From the NCBI GenBank assembly GCA_036873755.1, contig JAVTVY010025253.1, positions 1 to 64,000 of the forward strand: a stretch of DNA of 64,000 bases, written 5' to 3'. This DNA is from Hanleya hanleyi (Eukaryota; Mollusca; Polyplacophora; Lepidopleurida; Hanleyidae). The notes under the pieces were generated by a model. It was not told where the DNA came from and did not search any database. It was given only the letters and a program-made list of their open reading frames with translations. Shown here piece after piece: positions 36,417 through 48,139 of the stretch. The position numbers were made by a program, and so were the translations under genes. Within the stretch, counting starts at the first letter, position 1, and each line of letters opens with the position of its first letter.

Positions 36417-36500
36417 GGAGCTCGAACCCACAAAGATGAAAACTGCCCTATCCTGAGGCTAAAGCGCAGTGTCCAACCTATTGAGCTATTTATATATCCA
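36417..36500 (-). mobile_element. tRNA-derived retroposon relic
   Basis: The reverse complement shows an A-box-like tagctcaataggttgga and a B box gtgggttcgagctcc, spaced by a long variable region, with a partial anticodon-arm pairing (ctgcg/ctcag). Mispairs and a long insertion argue against a working tRNA. No 3' body was recognised. Confidence 0.5.
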
Positions 36501-37350
36501 TACTTCAAGTCACTACTTAGAAAACACATTCGTGGGAACAAGACGACGTTCAAAACATATTTTCAATTTCATTTTTTAGTGATCAAGGCAAGTCAGAACC
36601 AAAATATATTTATGTTTAAGCTGTATGGAATTGGTATAGGAATTGAATGCATTGGTTTTTATTCTGGTTCTTGACTGCCTACTATACACATTTCTTTCCA
36701 AAAGAGCTTCAAATACATCCAATTTATTGAAAAATTTTGACACGTTTTTAACTTGCAATTCCACCCTTGCTCGCAACAAGCGTATCAAGTTTTTTTTTAA
36801 AATATTGGAACTTAAGGATGTGTACTATGGGGTATTGCTTCAAAACTAACACTCCCATAACATTTTTCCAAAGGCCCTAGCTCTGGGCCGATGGCTAGGG
36901 AAAGGGGCCATGGCTCTTTTGCTGTCAGAGAATGCAGATATGGAAATGCATGCTATTGATCAATTATTAAACCATCCGAATGCATGTCAGTTACATGTAT
37001 AGGGCTAGTGCGGAACTGTGTCCCGAGAAAACCACGCATTGTTTGTCTCAATATGATAGCTGGAGCAGATTCATTCTACATTTGCCTTGGTGGGACACGA
37101 AGGGCGAATCAACATCGATAATTCATTCAGTTCAGTATCATGTTGACCTTTTGAGTGTACAGATAGTTAAGATGACTAAAATATCTCCACAGGCGAGAAT
37201 GGCCGTAGAACAAAGGATCGTGACAGGTAAAAGGAACGCTCCATTTCAATTAGGCAGTGGAAGATGTTAAATTGACCCCACGCACCTCAACATTGAACCA
37301 AGGCAAACAAACAGCGAGTCCAAAGACAAGGGAATGTACCGAGTTTTTCG

Positions 37351-37377
37351 CGGTGATTAAGTTATACTCTTGTGTTA
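37351..37377 (+). repeat. 27-bp direct repeat, left copy
   Basis: cggtgattaagttatactct plus seven further bases is repeated exactly at 37782-37808, enclosing about 400 bp that includes the 5S-derived SINE. Confidence 0.85.
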
Positions 37378-37544
37378 CATGAGCAGTGTGACTAACGTCA
37401 CAGGACCTACGAAGTAGGGTTTGATATGATTTAACTGTGTACTCGAGAGATGACTTGGGGGCGCTATGTGCTACCGTGAGAGAATTTATTTAGCAGTCTC
37501 TAATTGACGGTGGGTACTATTAACTTCTAAGATGTCACCGTTGG

Positions 37545-37680
37545 TGAGTCATTAGCGTAGCAACTATTATCGCCCTCAGTTACTATTACCCTGGACACTG
37601 ATCAGCCCAGCAGTACAGCACGAGGTAACCTATCCAAGTCTTGACCGGACTCATAGTCGCTTAACTTCGGTGATTTTACG
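37545..37680 (-). mobile_element. 5S-rRNA-derived SINE, copy 2
   Basis: The reverse complement reads aaaatcaccgaagttaagc, then tccggtcaagacttggatag, gttacctcgtgctgtact and gctgggctgatcagtgtcc. The 5S part aligns with an animal 5S internal region and the following tail matches 16145-16185. Diverged independently of copy 1. Confidence 0.8.
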
Positions 37681-37781
37681 AGAAACAGTGTGTCCAACGT
37701 GATATGCCGTATCAGGGAACCTTCAAACGTCACAGTGAAACATACAGCCAAGGGTTCCCGATGGGCATGACAGTGCACTCT

Positions 37782-37808
37782 CGGTGATTAAGTTATACTC
37801 TTGTGTTA
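37782..37808 (+). repeat. 27-bp direct repeat, right copy
   Basis: Exact partner of 37351-37377. Confidence 0.85.
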
Positions 37809-37904
37809 AAAACACGATATGTTTGACTGAATAAGAATCCACACCCGCCAGTTAGCGACGCGACGACACTACTCGTGAATCCGGCGTTGGACCAATTTAA
37901 CTGT

Positions 37905-38100
37905 CCATGTGAACAACAAGCGTCAGATCCCACATTCAATAGTCAGTCGTCGTCTGTAAAATAATAATCGAGTGACATATTTCGTATGACAGTTAGCACC
38001 AATTACAGAAGTGTATGAAATAAAATTAATAATATCAAAATGGTTTCTCACGAGAGAGAAGCGGTCAACAGTGTTCAATGATGTCAGCAAGACATCAGCT
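37905..38100 (-). mobile_element. Family A, 3' module
   Basis: Reverse-oriented: aacaagcgtcagatcccaca, cagtcgtcgtctg, gttagcaccaatta, acgagagagaagcggtcaac and gatgtcagcaagacatcagc. 5'-truncated before the core. Confidence 0.85.
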
Positions 38101-38139
38101 GGTTCGGCATCGGGCCTTGCAGACTAGTCTTTTGTGTTA

Positions 38140-38500
38140 AATGCCGTCATTTTCATCTGACGACGATACAGCTCACCAATCCCCAGTGTACGAGTTGTCA
38201 CAGCGAAACAGCTCACCAATTACCAATATACGATTTGTCAGAGCGTTTCCATCATAGCTCTCTAGATTTGTATCTAATACCGCTTATGCCGGTGCTAGGG
38301 TCCGTGTGGTCATATCATCCAAGTTGCCACATGAACAGGTACAATAAAAGCGCACCTGATATACAACACATATCACGAATCGTAATTAGATTCTTGGTAT
38401 GTGCTTTAGAATAGGTTAACCAGGAGACTATACTGTGAAGTCATGTGGCCCTGTCGTTATGTCGGCACCTCTTCCCACTTCCCTTATATGTGTTGTAATG
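38140..38500 (+). mobile_element. Family C element
   Basis: tctaataccgcttatgccgg, then tgctagggtccgtgtggtca, catccaagttgccacatgaa, cacctgatatacaac and a C-type end with gaagtcatgtggccc. It inserts among family A copies and has a diverged 3' part. Confidence 0.75.
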
Positions 38501-38574
38501 ATGATGTTCTATACATACCATTCTAATCACTAACTATTGTTCTTTATCCAAATTATCTTTTCCAGAATGTGTTA

Positions 38575-38845
38575 GTACCAATTCCATATGTTTATGAAAT
38601 AAAAATAATAAAAACTCAAGATGGTTTCCTGCAAGAGAGAAGCTGTCAACAGTTTTCAATGATGTGCGCAAGATATGATGATGTTCTTTCATAAAATCCC
38701 AATGACAGATTCTTTATCTAAATGAATTTCCAAGTCGTTTTCCGGAGAATATATCTCAGTCACGTTTTGATTGTTTCTGTTCATCACACCGCTAGAATTC
38801 ACGCGTCAGATCGAACATCTAGAAATCAACCGTCTTCCATCAGGA
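38575..38845 (-). mobile_element. Family A, two adjacent pieces
   Basis: 38575-38790 runs from gttagtaccaattccatatg through gcaagagagaagctgtcaac to the core motif atctcagtcacgtttt. 38797-38845 is a second 3' terminus (acgcgtcagatcgaac ... atcaaccgtcttccat). Two truncated copies inserted in the same orientation. Confidence 0.8.
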
Positions 38846-38944
38846 CTGCTCGTGCTCATAAACGAAATATATTATACACACTGTGTAAAATAAAATAATC
38901 TATAGATGGATGGATTTAATGGTATTGCAGAACATGCCGTGTAA

Positions 38945-39827
38945 CCCGCTAGCGCTAGTAGCCTCCTATACCGTCTAAAGATGGTGAAACAGTGGCATGT
39001 GCTACTATCTTTAGTTCCGGAACTAAAACCTGTCGACTACCAGGTAAAAGTTCGATATTCACTGCAGAAGCAAAAGCTATATTGTCTGCTTTGGAAGATA
39101 TTGGGTCCACTAAAAGGAAAAACTATGTCATATTCTCAGATTCACTGCCATGCCTTCACGCGATTATCAACTCATCCCACCATCTTGAATATTCTACAAT
39201 TATATGACTGTAGTTTTGATCAACAGATTTATATTGTGAGTTGTTTTTGGTTGCCTACTCATGTTGGCATCGAAGGTAATACTGGGACTGATAGAATGGC
39301 TAAGGCAGCCCTAGATGATGAGGTTGATCCTGTTGGAATCCCATATAGCGATTTCAGACCCTCTATCTTTACTTATGTGAGAAAGCCGTTTCAATCTTTA
39401 TGGGATGCTGTGAATAATAACAAACTTCATGAGTTAAAAAAAAACCTCTAGGCTGTACTCATCTGAACAGCTAGAAACGTTTCTTACTAAACAAGAGCCA
39501 GTCCCAAGGTGTATTCCATGCCAAGAAGATCTCAAAATGAAACATATTCTTATCGACTGTATAGATTTTAAGATTGTAAGAGATTCTTTTTATCGAGCAG
39601 CTACTTTAGAAGATCTTTTCAGTCGGGTGAAAGAAGACTATATCGTAGGTTATTTGAGAGAGTTCGGTTTGTTGTAAAAGTTTTAATGTGTGCATGTTTT
39701 AATGTGCTGGATTACTAAGTTATTAGCTTGAATACTTAGAATTTTGTTTGATCGTAGCTATATAGCTGAAATATTGCTGAACGCGACGTTAAACCTTAAT
39801 TCTCTCTCTCTCTCTCTCTCTCTCTCT
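38945..39827 (+). mobile_element. LINE 3' end: RNase H, zinc knuckle and tail
   Basis: 5'-truncated non-LTR element. An RNase H-like domain starts KDGETVACATIFSS and includes TAEAKAILSALE (catalytic Glu) and YVIFSDSLPCLHAI (catalytic Asp). After a frameshift it continues with FWLPTHVGIEGNTGTDRMAK (third acidic residue). After a second frameshift near 39445 a zinc-knuckle-like PRCIPCQEDLKMKHILIDC leads to a C-terminal helix and a stop at about 39675. The 3' UTR ends gctgaaatattgctgaac, gcgacgttaaac and a (TC)n tract at 39801-39827. An RNase H domain suggests an I/Nimb/Ingi-like group. Inactive. Confidence 0.88.
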
Positions 39828-40404
39828 AATTTGTTCACAACTACTCTGCCCCCAGTCTGTCCCCACGTCCCTCAGTATACACACGTACCTTTACCTCATA
39901 ATTGTTCTATACCTAATCATCTCAGTAACGACAATCAAATTATGCACGTAAGATCCCGTCTCAAATTGACCCTTCTTGAATTGTCCAGCATGACATGTCC
40001 GTCAGTTTCTCACCAGGCATGTACGTACTCAAAGGTGTTCAACTGGCTAACTGCACTTTGTGGCGAGTCTGGAAAGGTGTGTGTAGTTCCATGCATTCTC
40101 CCTGGAAGTTGATATTTGTGCGGGCATAACGTTATTCGTCACCACTCGAATTGTAAATATTCATACAGAATTCCTCGTCATTTGTCACTCGGTGCGTGTT
40201 TCATATGAGATTACCTGGCTCATTGACACCATGTGACGGGGGACGATTGGAGCTGCACAAGAGGAGAAATATTCCAACACTTCGTAAAACATTCTCGGTG
40301 ATGGGAATGAACAATATAATGAAACCCTGTGATATTAAGTTTTTAACAACGACATACGCTGGTCAGATAAGTACGGTAGTTCGTTTACAACATATTGTAC
40401 ACAA

Positions 40405-40500
40405 GTCTAGTTCGTCATTCAATATTCAGCCGTCGTCCATTACAGTATTTTCCGCGTCTTTAATCCAAAGACTTCATATTCATATAACAGCATTATATAT
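40405..40500 (-). mobile_element. Family A, terminal fragment
   Basis: Constant end acaagtctagttcgtcattc, then cagccgtcgtccattacag and attccatataac-like sequence. It breaks at about 40500 in a short palindromic stretch (cctagccgtcggtatattat). Confidence 0.8.
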
Positions 40501-40534
40501 TATACCGACCTAGCCGTCGGTATATTATACCCAC

Positions 40535-40870
40535 CTAGCAAGCGGGTGTCTCCACATGAACATCCGCAATAGGGCCTATTCGCCATGTAAGGAAAACACA
40601 ATAGGTGACTGAATGTAGGGAACCTTGTTAAACCTGGAAAAGCTACCCGACAAGCTGCATTGCACACGGTGTTTCCGGTTTGAAGATCCTTACATGACGA
40701 ACTTCCCCAATAAAAGCGCGGCTGAGATACTAAGGCTACGTCCCGGAATCCACCATATTATCGGGTCTGAATGTTAGGTGCCGAGGGATGCTTTCCTGTA
40801 GAGTCATATGGTTGCTTTTTAGTGGCCAGTCGTCGTCAATTTGTCCCACTTCTTGCATATCGCTCCAATT
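40535..40870 (+). mobile_element. Family B element interrupted by a MITE
   Basis: The core (tgtctccacatgaacatccg) is split at gcaat|aaaagcgcggctg by a 137-bp insert, and the B end resumes with gagatactaaggctacgtcc, tggccagtcgtcgtcaat and cttcttgcatatcgctccaa. Confidence 0.9.
40572..40708. mobile_element. Nested 137-bp MITE with 4-bp target duplication
   Basis: GGGCCTATTCGCCATGTAAGGA at the left and its imperfect inverse (tccttacatgacgaacttcc) at the right bound the insert. AATA occurs on both sides (40568-40571 and 40709-40712). Its position inside a family B core proves that it is the younger insertion and defines the pre-insertion sequence. Confidence 0.85.
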
Positions 40871-41140
40871 TAGTACCAAATTAAGAAAAAAATCATATAC
40901 ATAAACGAAGGCTTGTTTCCTGCAAGAGAGAAGCGGTCACCGATTTTAAATGACCCGGCAAGACATCATGAATTTCCAAAAATATCACATCGCTGATCAA
41001 TACTCTTAATCCATATGAATTTGATTGTAAATTCGTTATCTAGGGGATGATAGATCTCAGTGATATAATATGAACATCATGCTGATCTTTAAGTACGTGG
41101 ATTAATACGGCCCCTAGCTTCGGGGTAAGCCGAAGCTATA
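40868..41140 (-). mobile_element. Family A, 3' module plus core
   Basis: ttagtaccaaattaagaaa, gcaagagagaagcggtcacc, cggcaagacatcatgaat and gatctcagtgata, ending in gcccctagcttcggggtaag, the inverse of the core start. Confidence 0.85.
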
Positions 41141-41444
41141 ATGTGGTCGTGGGAACACAGAAGAACGTAATCCAAGCAGATTGGATAGTCACATGACCTG
41201 TTCTAGCAACCATCATTTCCTAACCCTAGGTGTGAAATTCAATGTATTGGTACACGAGGACCAGTTCGTCAGCTACACGACAGTTAGCAAACTTTGACCG
41301 AAGAACCTGGATTCTTCTGCCTTTGATTTTGTTGCCTTCTGCCAAGCGCTTTTTCGGCGTCGGGCCTCACAGGTATATGTTCTGAATACGAGCTTGCATT
41401 CTATATATACTCCCTACTTTGGGTCATTTTTTTCTGTCTTGCGA

Positions 41445-41680
41445 TCACATAGTTCATCATTTTCCAACAGATGACTTGATGGGACTATTACATCATCTCT
41501 CTGAAATATTTGTATTCAAAACCGCTCAAGTCGGCGCTAGGGGCCGTATGGCCATGTTATTCAAGATCTTCACATGAACAGTTACATTAAAAGTGTGGTT
41601 GGGATACAAATCATCACAGGGATCACTTTTGGTTCTGGTGACGTTTTTTCTTCAATGCTTTTGGTCAGATTATAGTCAAA
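41445..41680 (+). mobile_element. Family C element
   Basis: Includes the C-specific 5' part (catcattttccaacagatga ... gaaatatttgtattcaa), the core (ccgctcaagtcggcgctagg ... tcacatgaacagttac) and the C end (aaatcatcacagggatcact, then tttggttctggtgacg). Together with 21530-21830 it defines the C consensus. Confidence 0.85.
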
Positions 41681-41714
41681 CTTGGACAATATGGAGTCGA
41701 ACGGTGGTGGATTA

Positions 41715-42300
41715 TGAAAATACGTCAGATCCAACATTCATTGTTCATTCGTCGTCCACAAGAGAATTTTCGTGCCAGTAATCGAACGAACTTTTTCGTA
41801 CGACAGTACGACACCAATTCTAAATATACATGAAATGAAAATTAGAACTACATAGATTACACAGATTGTTTCCTTCAAGATCCTCATGGTGCTCATATGA
41901 ACAGTCACAATCAAAGCGTGACTGAGATACATCATTCTTTAGATGACGACTTTACAACGAATATTATGGATTAAGAATACTGATCAGCGACACGGATTTG
42001 ATATTTTTGGAACATTATGATGTCTTGTCGGCATCATTGAAAACTGTTGACCGCTTCTCTCTTGCAGGAAACAAGCCTATGTTTGTGTATACTATGATTG
42101 TCTTTTTGAATTTGATGCTAATAATGTTATATGGAATAGGTCTTGGAATTATGGACGCGGATATTCTCTAATGGACGACGGCTGAATTATGAATGACGTA
42201 CTTGACGTTTGTAACTGAAATAGAGAAGCGATCAGCCGTTTTCAATGATGACCGCAAGACATCATGATGTTCGTTTTTTCTAGAGTATGATGTCTCTCAT
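41715..42300. mobile_element. Family A cluster: -, +, - copies
   Basis: 41715-41865 is a reverse 3' module. 41866-42218 is a forward copy from the core (agatcctcatggtgctcata ... cgtgactgagatacatcatt) through tgttgaccgcttctctcttg to gacgtttgtaactg. 42219-42300 is again reverse (tagagaagcgatcagccgtt). The forward copy is one of the best for the core-to-end sequence. The inverted arrangement can form a large hairpin. Confidence 0.88.
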
Positions 42301-42356
42301 TCCAAGTAGGCATACAAAATGTGAATAAGACAGGCTAATTAAATGCAAGAGAGAAG

Positions 42357-42391
42357 TTAATAATAATAATAATAATGATAATAATAATAAC
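42357..42391. repeat. (ATA)n microsatellite
   Basis: AAT/ATA trinucleotide run with one G interruption. Confidence 0.9.
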
Positions 42392-43019
42392 TTAATTTAT
42401 AGAATGGTTAAATATCGTACGGATAACCTGGTTGGCTATAGGGTTAATCTTTTCTAGGGTACTCTATCTGTGTATACTTGTAGGCCTACAGACGCATATG
42501 TACAAGTATGGTGAACAAATAAATGTAAAACCGTTTAAATAAAATCAGTTTGAAATAAGTACATAGAATATATCAACTAGTTTGAATGATAAGATATATT
42601 TGAGCTAACATGGATTCCAACATATTTTAAAAAGATGTATAGCGTTGTTTAAGTGACTGTGAAATAAAAATTATGGGGTATAATTGCGCTAAATACGTTT
42701 AATGACGATGTATATCGAATTCTCTCTTCGAGCCCATAAACCAGTTTCATTATTGCGTCTAAGCGCGTTAGTTGTTGTAGTTAATCGGACCCTGGGTACG
42801 TAAGACACTTGACAACTGATTTGTTTATATTTCTTGAAGAGACATCTTAAATACTTGTGAATTTATATCTATCTTCTACAATCATACTTCGCCAACCATT
42901 CTCCGGTGAACATCCACAATTATATATGATCTGAGAGCCATTTTCTGCAGTAGCAGAATACTTATAATATGATATTAATTATGCAAAACTGTATTACAAT
43001 AGTCAATGTGATACATGTG

Positions 43020-43485
43020 TTAACATGGTCCTTCAAGGTGAGATGCCAGCATTATGCTACTGTAGTCCAATACTTATCACTGAACAGTCTCCTCGTATAG
43101 CTCTAATGCATCTTGTTACCTATCCCATTCTGGATAGCAATATTCCAGAATATCCTCCCTATGGCGTATACATATCACTTCTACTTGTATTTGCTAGATG
43201 CAATGAAAAATGTGCCGATTTTAATCAATTATTTTAATCAATTATTGCAGAAACTCAGAGCCGTTATATCAAGCACCTTCACACTTACGAAAATTGGCTG
43301 GCTGTTAAAACTGTTTGCCGCTTGTCTCTTACAAAAACGTATACATATCACTTCTAGTTGTATTTGCTAGATGCAATGAAAAATGTGCCGAATTTAATCA
43401 ACGTCACAAGACATTATTGCAGAAACTCAGGGCCGTTATATCAAGCACCTTCACACTTGCGAATATTGTCTCTTAAAAGAAACCA
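43020..43485 (+). pseudogene. Family A reverse-transcriptase-like C-terminal fragment with tandem duplication
   Basis: The frame at 43025-43237 contains YPILDSNIPEYPPYGVYISL and LVFARCNEKCADFNQ. This resembles the region after the palm of a reverse transcriptase type common in molluscs and cnidarians (FPfLdS-IP...YGVYISQLiRyaR...DF), judged from memory. A 173-bp segment is then repeated: 43165-43337 and 43338-43485 both carry gtatacatatcacttcta, gatgcaatgaaaaatgtgcc and aagcaccttcacactt. A family A 3'-module motif (actgtttgccgcttgtctct) lies within the first copy. Nonfunctional. Confidence 0.65.
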
Positions 43486-44274
43486 GCTTTTGGTAATATT
43501 CACATTCATATTAAGTCAACTTGGATATTTGTGCTAAAAGTATCGTGTGAATAAGTTCTTTCCATATTGACTCGGATCTCTTTATGGACGACGACTGGCT
43601 AATGTAAGTCGTATACGTCGCTTGTATTAGGGTCGTCAGAGGGAGATTTGCTGGTTACTAATTTACCACTGGGATATCTTTCATACAGAGTCAAAATCCC
43701 GAGATCGCGAAGGAATCGAGAGTTCACGAGGTATGAAGGACGTCCCAATTTTATTAGTACATAAGAAATACCGATGCGAAGTTTTTAAATCCAATTGTAC
43801 ATAAATGAAAATGGACAAATAAATGGACAACAACTGTCCCAAACGGTTTCCGTCTTGGTGCGACTGTTACCTCCCGCCGTAAGAACAGTGTTGCCTGGAT
43901 TGCACATGCAGCAATCGTTGACCTATTTACTTTTTGCAAGCGAGCGAGTGCATGCCACAATTCCAGATGTCAAGGTACAGCACGAACACATTTATAAAGG
44001 GCTGCCTGGATAGTTAGGGTAGCTTTAGGAAACGTATCTAAATGTGTCTACCTCCTTTTTTAAGTAAGGAAGAAATTTTCGTGATGGGATGACAAAGCTG
44101 GCACGTTTTACGATGCCTCGAAGTATTAAAATAACATGGGTATAGTAGAGCTAATGAAAGTCTTATTTAAACTGTCCTACAGGAGTCTCTTTCTGGAGTC
44201 ACCAGGGCTCAGGAGAATGTTCATAATGTCATAAGGCCTATGGTCTGTCATAAGAACAATGGTCAGTCATTAGG

Positions 44275-44475
44275 ATTATAAGAACATCACCTCTGGCATC
44301 ATTGAAAACTGTTGACCACTTCTCTCTTGTAAGAAGCCGTCTTGTTTGTTTTATTACTTTTTTATACACATTTGGTATTGCTGTCATGCGAAATAGGTCT
44401 TTCGAATATTTACGCGGAAATTCATTAATGGACGACGGCTGAATATTGAATGTCGGATCTGACGCTTGCTATTAT
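44275..44475 (+). mobile_element. Family A, 3' module
   Basis: tggcatcattgaaaactgtt, gaccacttctctcttgtaag, aataggtctttcgaat, ggacgacggctgaatattga and gtcggatctgacgcttgc. Belongs to the sub-variant ending tcggatctgacgcttgc. Confidence 0.85.
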
Positions 44476-44813
44476 CTACACAGTATGAATGTCACCGATC
44501 GCGCAAACATGCCGAGAAACTTCTTCTCCAAACACATTCTTCGTTTAATCATTTTCTAAATCTAATGCACACATTCAGAGGCAAATACGTACACGCAATC
44601 AAAACATCACAGATTAATTCTCGATTTTCGAAATTCTCCAGAACTTTATTTTTTGTTGGAAAACCATCATATCCCCAATGCCAAATTGTTTTATAACAGA
44701 TTTTTAAATTCCTAATTTCCGACACTGAAAAGATAAAGGACTGAAATTTCACAGCATGCAATATCGAACTCGGTGGCATACTTATCTGTGTAATATAAAG
44801 TCCACGACATGGA

Positions 44814-45048
44814 GGGGGGGGGGGGGGGGGAGTTGGCTTAATGTCATAGTTTGTTTCACTCATATGGTGACAGTCAGTTTGGTTGGTGGAGGAAGCCGGA
44901 GTACCCGGAGAGAACCACCGCCCGTCGGCAAGTAACTAACAAACTTCCACACATGGACCAGCTGGGCTCGAACCCGTGCCGGTTCAGCGGTGTGAGGCTA
45001 GCGGTCACCAGCGAAGCGCCTTAGACCACTCGGCCACCGAGGGCCCCT
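44814..45048 (-). mobile_element. tRNA-derived SINE with conserved central domain, copy 2
   Basis: The minus strand starts gaggggccctcggtggccga. A box tggccgagtggtctaaggcg, B box cgggttcgagccca, central ggttctctccgggtactccg, and a poly-C tail (G-run at about 44814-44830). CATGGA flanks both sides (44808-44813 and 45049-45054). It is closely similar to 19436-19670. The A box is intact, matching tRNA-Leu-type sequence better than copy 1. Confidence 0.9.
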
Positions 45049-45494
45049 CATGGAAAAGTTATCCCCACAATTTATACATAGTCAGAGACATTAGTCGACA
45101 CACTGGCGACCTGTGTCATTTCTGTTCATTAATATTGAAGGTCAAGCTTTAATGAGGCATTCTTGCAATATCTTACGCTGTGGCCAAAACGATGAATACA
45201 CACCGGAGGTATGTTCATATTACTTGAAAGCCAGGCGGAAGAATTCCAAGTGGAAAATATTAATAATATGCTGAAGCTGCCGATCCTCTTGGCACGATAT
45301 TTACATTCAAAATGTACTTGCTGACCGCTCGAAAAAGATACTTTAGAAAGTGTTACGAAGCCTTGGCAGATACGTTTAAGATTTTCGAAATTAATCCTAA
45401 ATTACTCATTCATGCCATGCACGTGAATTGAAACTTGGCGCAATTGTGTCTGAGAGATAAATCCTACAAAATAGATTAGAATAAATATGGCATA

Positions 45495-46012
45495 TTCGAA
45501 AGCAAAGTGGGTCAATTGGAGAGATATGTAAGTGGTAAGAAAAATTGGCGTCTGATGTCTAAAGAGCAACCATATCACTTCACAGGAAAGTTTCTCTCGG
45601 CACCTCACATTCAGACTCTAGAATACGGGGGATTCTAGGACGTAGATTTAGTAGCTCAGTCGCGCTTTCATTGCAGCTGTCCATCTGGGGACTATAAAGT
45701 AACTACACTGTCCATAGCACCGGCTATTAGATACGCTAGCCCGGGAGCTATGATGACATAGCAACTCAAATTAATAACTCAGCTGATGTTAATAGATGAG
45801 CTTCGAGGGCTTTTGATGGAGTAAACGCCTCAGCGTGGGGCAAACATCGTAAATGAAAGAATACCAAGAAAAACTATCTTGTAATGACCGAGGTCTTGCG
45901 GTTTAAATTTTCCATCAAGGCAATAAACCTACATAAGTGATGGGAATGTTGACGATGTCTGGCGACTAAATACAACCATGTGACTCCACAGGAAGTCTCC
46001 TTTCGGTACCTA
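45495..46012 (-). mobile_element. Family B: one near-complete copy and one 3' fragment
   Basis: 45495-45938 runs from the B terminus (tcaattggagagatatgtaa) through gacgtagatttagtagctc, the core, the gagctatgatgac and aaacgcctcagcgtgg segments, to cttgcggtttaaattttcc and aataaacctacataag (the B 5' region). 45939-46012 is a second B terminus (gacgatgtctggcgac ... atgtgactccacagg). Confidence 0.85.
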
Positions 46013-47180
46013 ACCTCACACGACAATGGCATCTCGAATGACATTTAGCAACTACTTAACGTGGTACTACATTATCGGTACATTAAGTAACAGTCACTGG
46101 ATTCAAACGGTAATATTCCCTTCTTGTCGATTCATGCTGCACGAGATGCATATAGCGTTAGATTTTTTTTTCGCTCACCATGCTCAGATCAAATATCGAA
46201 AAAGAATATGAAGTTGACAGGCTTCCGTCCTCTTTGAGATATTATATCTCCTTAAATTCGCTGAAGGCGTTGTAGATGGCGAAGAACTTGCTCAACGCTC
46301 GATGATCATGAAACAGCTTGTGAAGTTGACACTAATGGATAAGAGAAAGACGTCGGACTGGGCATTGGACAAACAGAGGCTAAGCTTGCCCAAATAAAAC
46401 AGCACTACATAGTCAGACCTTGCCAAGGCGCTAGTCTTCACACATGAAGCAAAGCTTCCGCATTCTAGACAATCTTAAGCGCCATGACATTTGTCCGGAT
46501 AGCATGGCGATCAGCTAGGAGAGAATAGATTTACAGGAGCTGAGGACGGGTTATATGGCCTAACTTTGCACAAAAGATGTTTTGATTCTCCCACATCTCA
46601 AAGCGCGAAATGCGAACTCTCGGAAAGCTTATGAGACACGTGTTTTATGGGGATATCGGACAGGTTTTTCCGGTCTGGAGAAGGGTCAAGTATAACCAAC
46701 GAGAAAAAAAACCCCATGGGATTAGATTAAACTGAAAGCCACCATCAATCCATACCAGGAAGAAGTCCATTGGCTGCGATGTCTCATTTTTACAAAATGA
46801 AATCTCACAGACAGCGAAATGTTATGGACAACCTGAACCACTCCCATTCCAACTAATTATATACGATCACTTGATGGCATGGATATAAGCCATAATTGAA
46901 ACCTATTGATCGATATCATTAGTTCCCAAAGGCTTCCATACGAACATCGTGTTTTATTTCCCCAATGCTATGTAGTATAGTATGGTTTGCTCCTCGTCGT
47001 GCATTATCTGGACAGTTATACCATAACCGGGTCCAAATCGTTGTATGCATGGGCCACTATAGGGACCGAATTTTTCTAAGCTATTGAAAATCCGATCACG
47101 TCATTTAGTACCCGTGCGTACTCGCCACTAAAAACACGATTCGTGAAAATTGAAAATATTATTGATAAAATTCCATTCAA
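46013..47180. other. No recognisable gene
   Basis: Unassigned sequence. A 61-codon frame at 46026-46211 is hydrophobic but has no support. Confidence 0.35.
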
Positions 47181-47184
47181 ATTA

Positions 47185-47275
47185 TTGGAAACTGGTCATC
47201 GATACTGATTTGATGATTGGAACATCATCATGTCTTGCCTGCACCATTGGACACTGTTGACGACGGCTTGCGACC
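47185..47275 (+). mobile_element. Family A, short 3'-module fragment
   Basis: ggtcatcgatactgatttga, tggaacatcatcatgtcttg, ccattggacactgttgacga. Truncated on both sides. Confidence 0.7.
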
Positions 47276-48139
47276 GAATAAATAATACTACGACGGTTGT
47301 CTATCAAATGACTCGTCTGACACGTACCACTCAATTTTGGCACTAGTGTAAACATTATTGTGACAACAATAAACACAGTGATGCATCGTAGCCATTTTTG
47401 TAATATATTTTTTTTATATGGAATGTGTGGCCATAACTTCTGAATCTAGAATAAGGGGAATCGGAAAATAAAAGTGTACCAGAAAGGCTAATGGAAGGAA
47501 TTGAAAGTAATCAGCATGTTTTGAGTTAAAGTGTAGTGCCAAAGAAATTGAAACTCTTCTGCGTTGAAAGACTAATTTGGTCCATACACAGCGCCCTGGT
47601 AGGGTCAGAATGCCATTCAGAGATATCAAACTATACAATCATGTATTGGTTTCATTTCCGTGGCAAAATTGTGCTAGATGCGGACCAATGTGCATTTCTT
47701 TCAACACTTCCTAGGCAGTATGACCCTACCACTAGTCATGTGACACAGCCTTTTGTAACTTCATAAATGGAGAGTTCCAATGTTTCTAACATCTCAAAAC
47801 TTGAGAGGTGAACTTATATTTTTGCTGTATAAACATTGGTGATCTAGAAAAAGCTAATGTTCGAATTACTGGGTAAACAAAACGAAGGTCAAACGGAGAC
47901 AATTCAATGGAACGTCCGTTAAAAATAACTCATGTAATGAGGTAGTTAAACATGCCGATGATATCGACAATGCTATCCAGTTAAAGTAATCAATCAACTG
48001 CCAACCGTTCTAGTTATTTAGGATTTAATATTTAAAGAGCATATATTTATCCATTTCAGCGAGGATGAAAATAAAAACTGTGTGCATGGGTCCTTGATTT
48101 AAGCCGGGGTGCAACATGACAGAGAGATTAGACACTAAG

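Noticed and set aside
36417..36500. Functional tRNA gene
   Set aside because: Stems mispair and the segment between anticodon arm and T arm is too long. It fits a tRNA-derived relic better.
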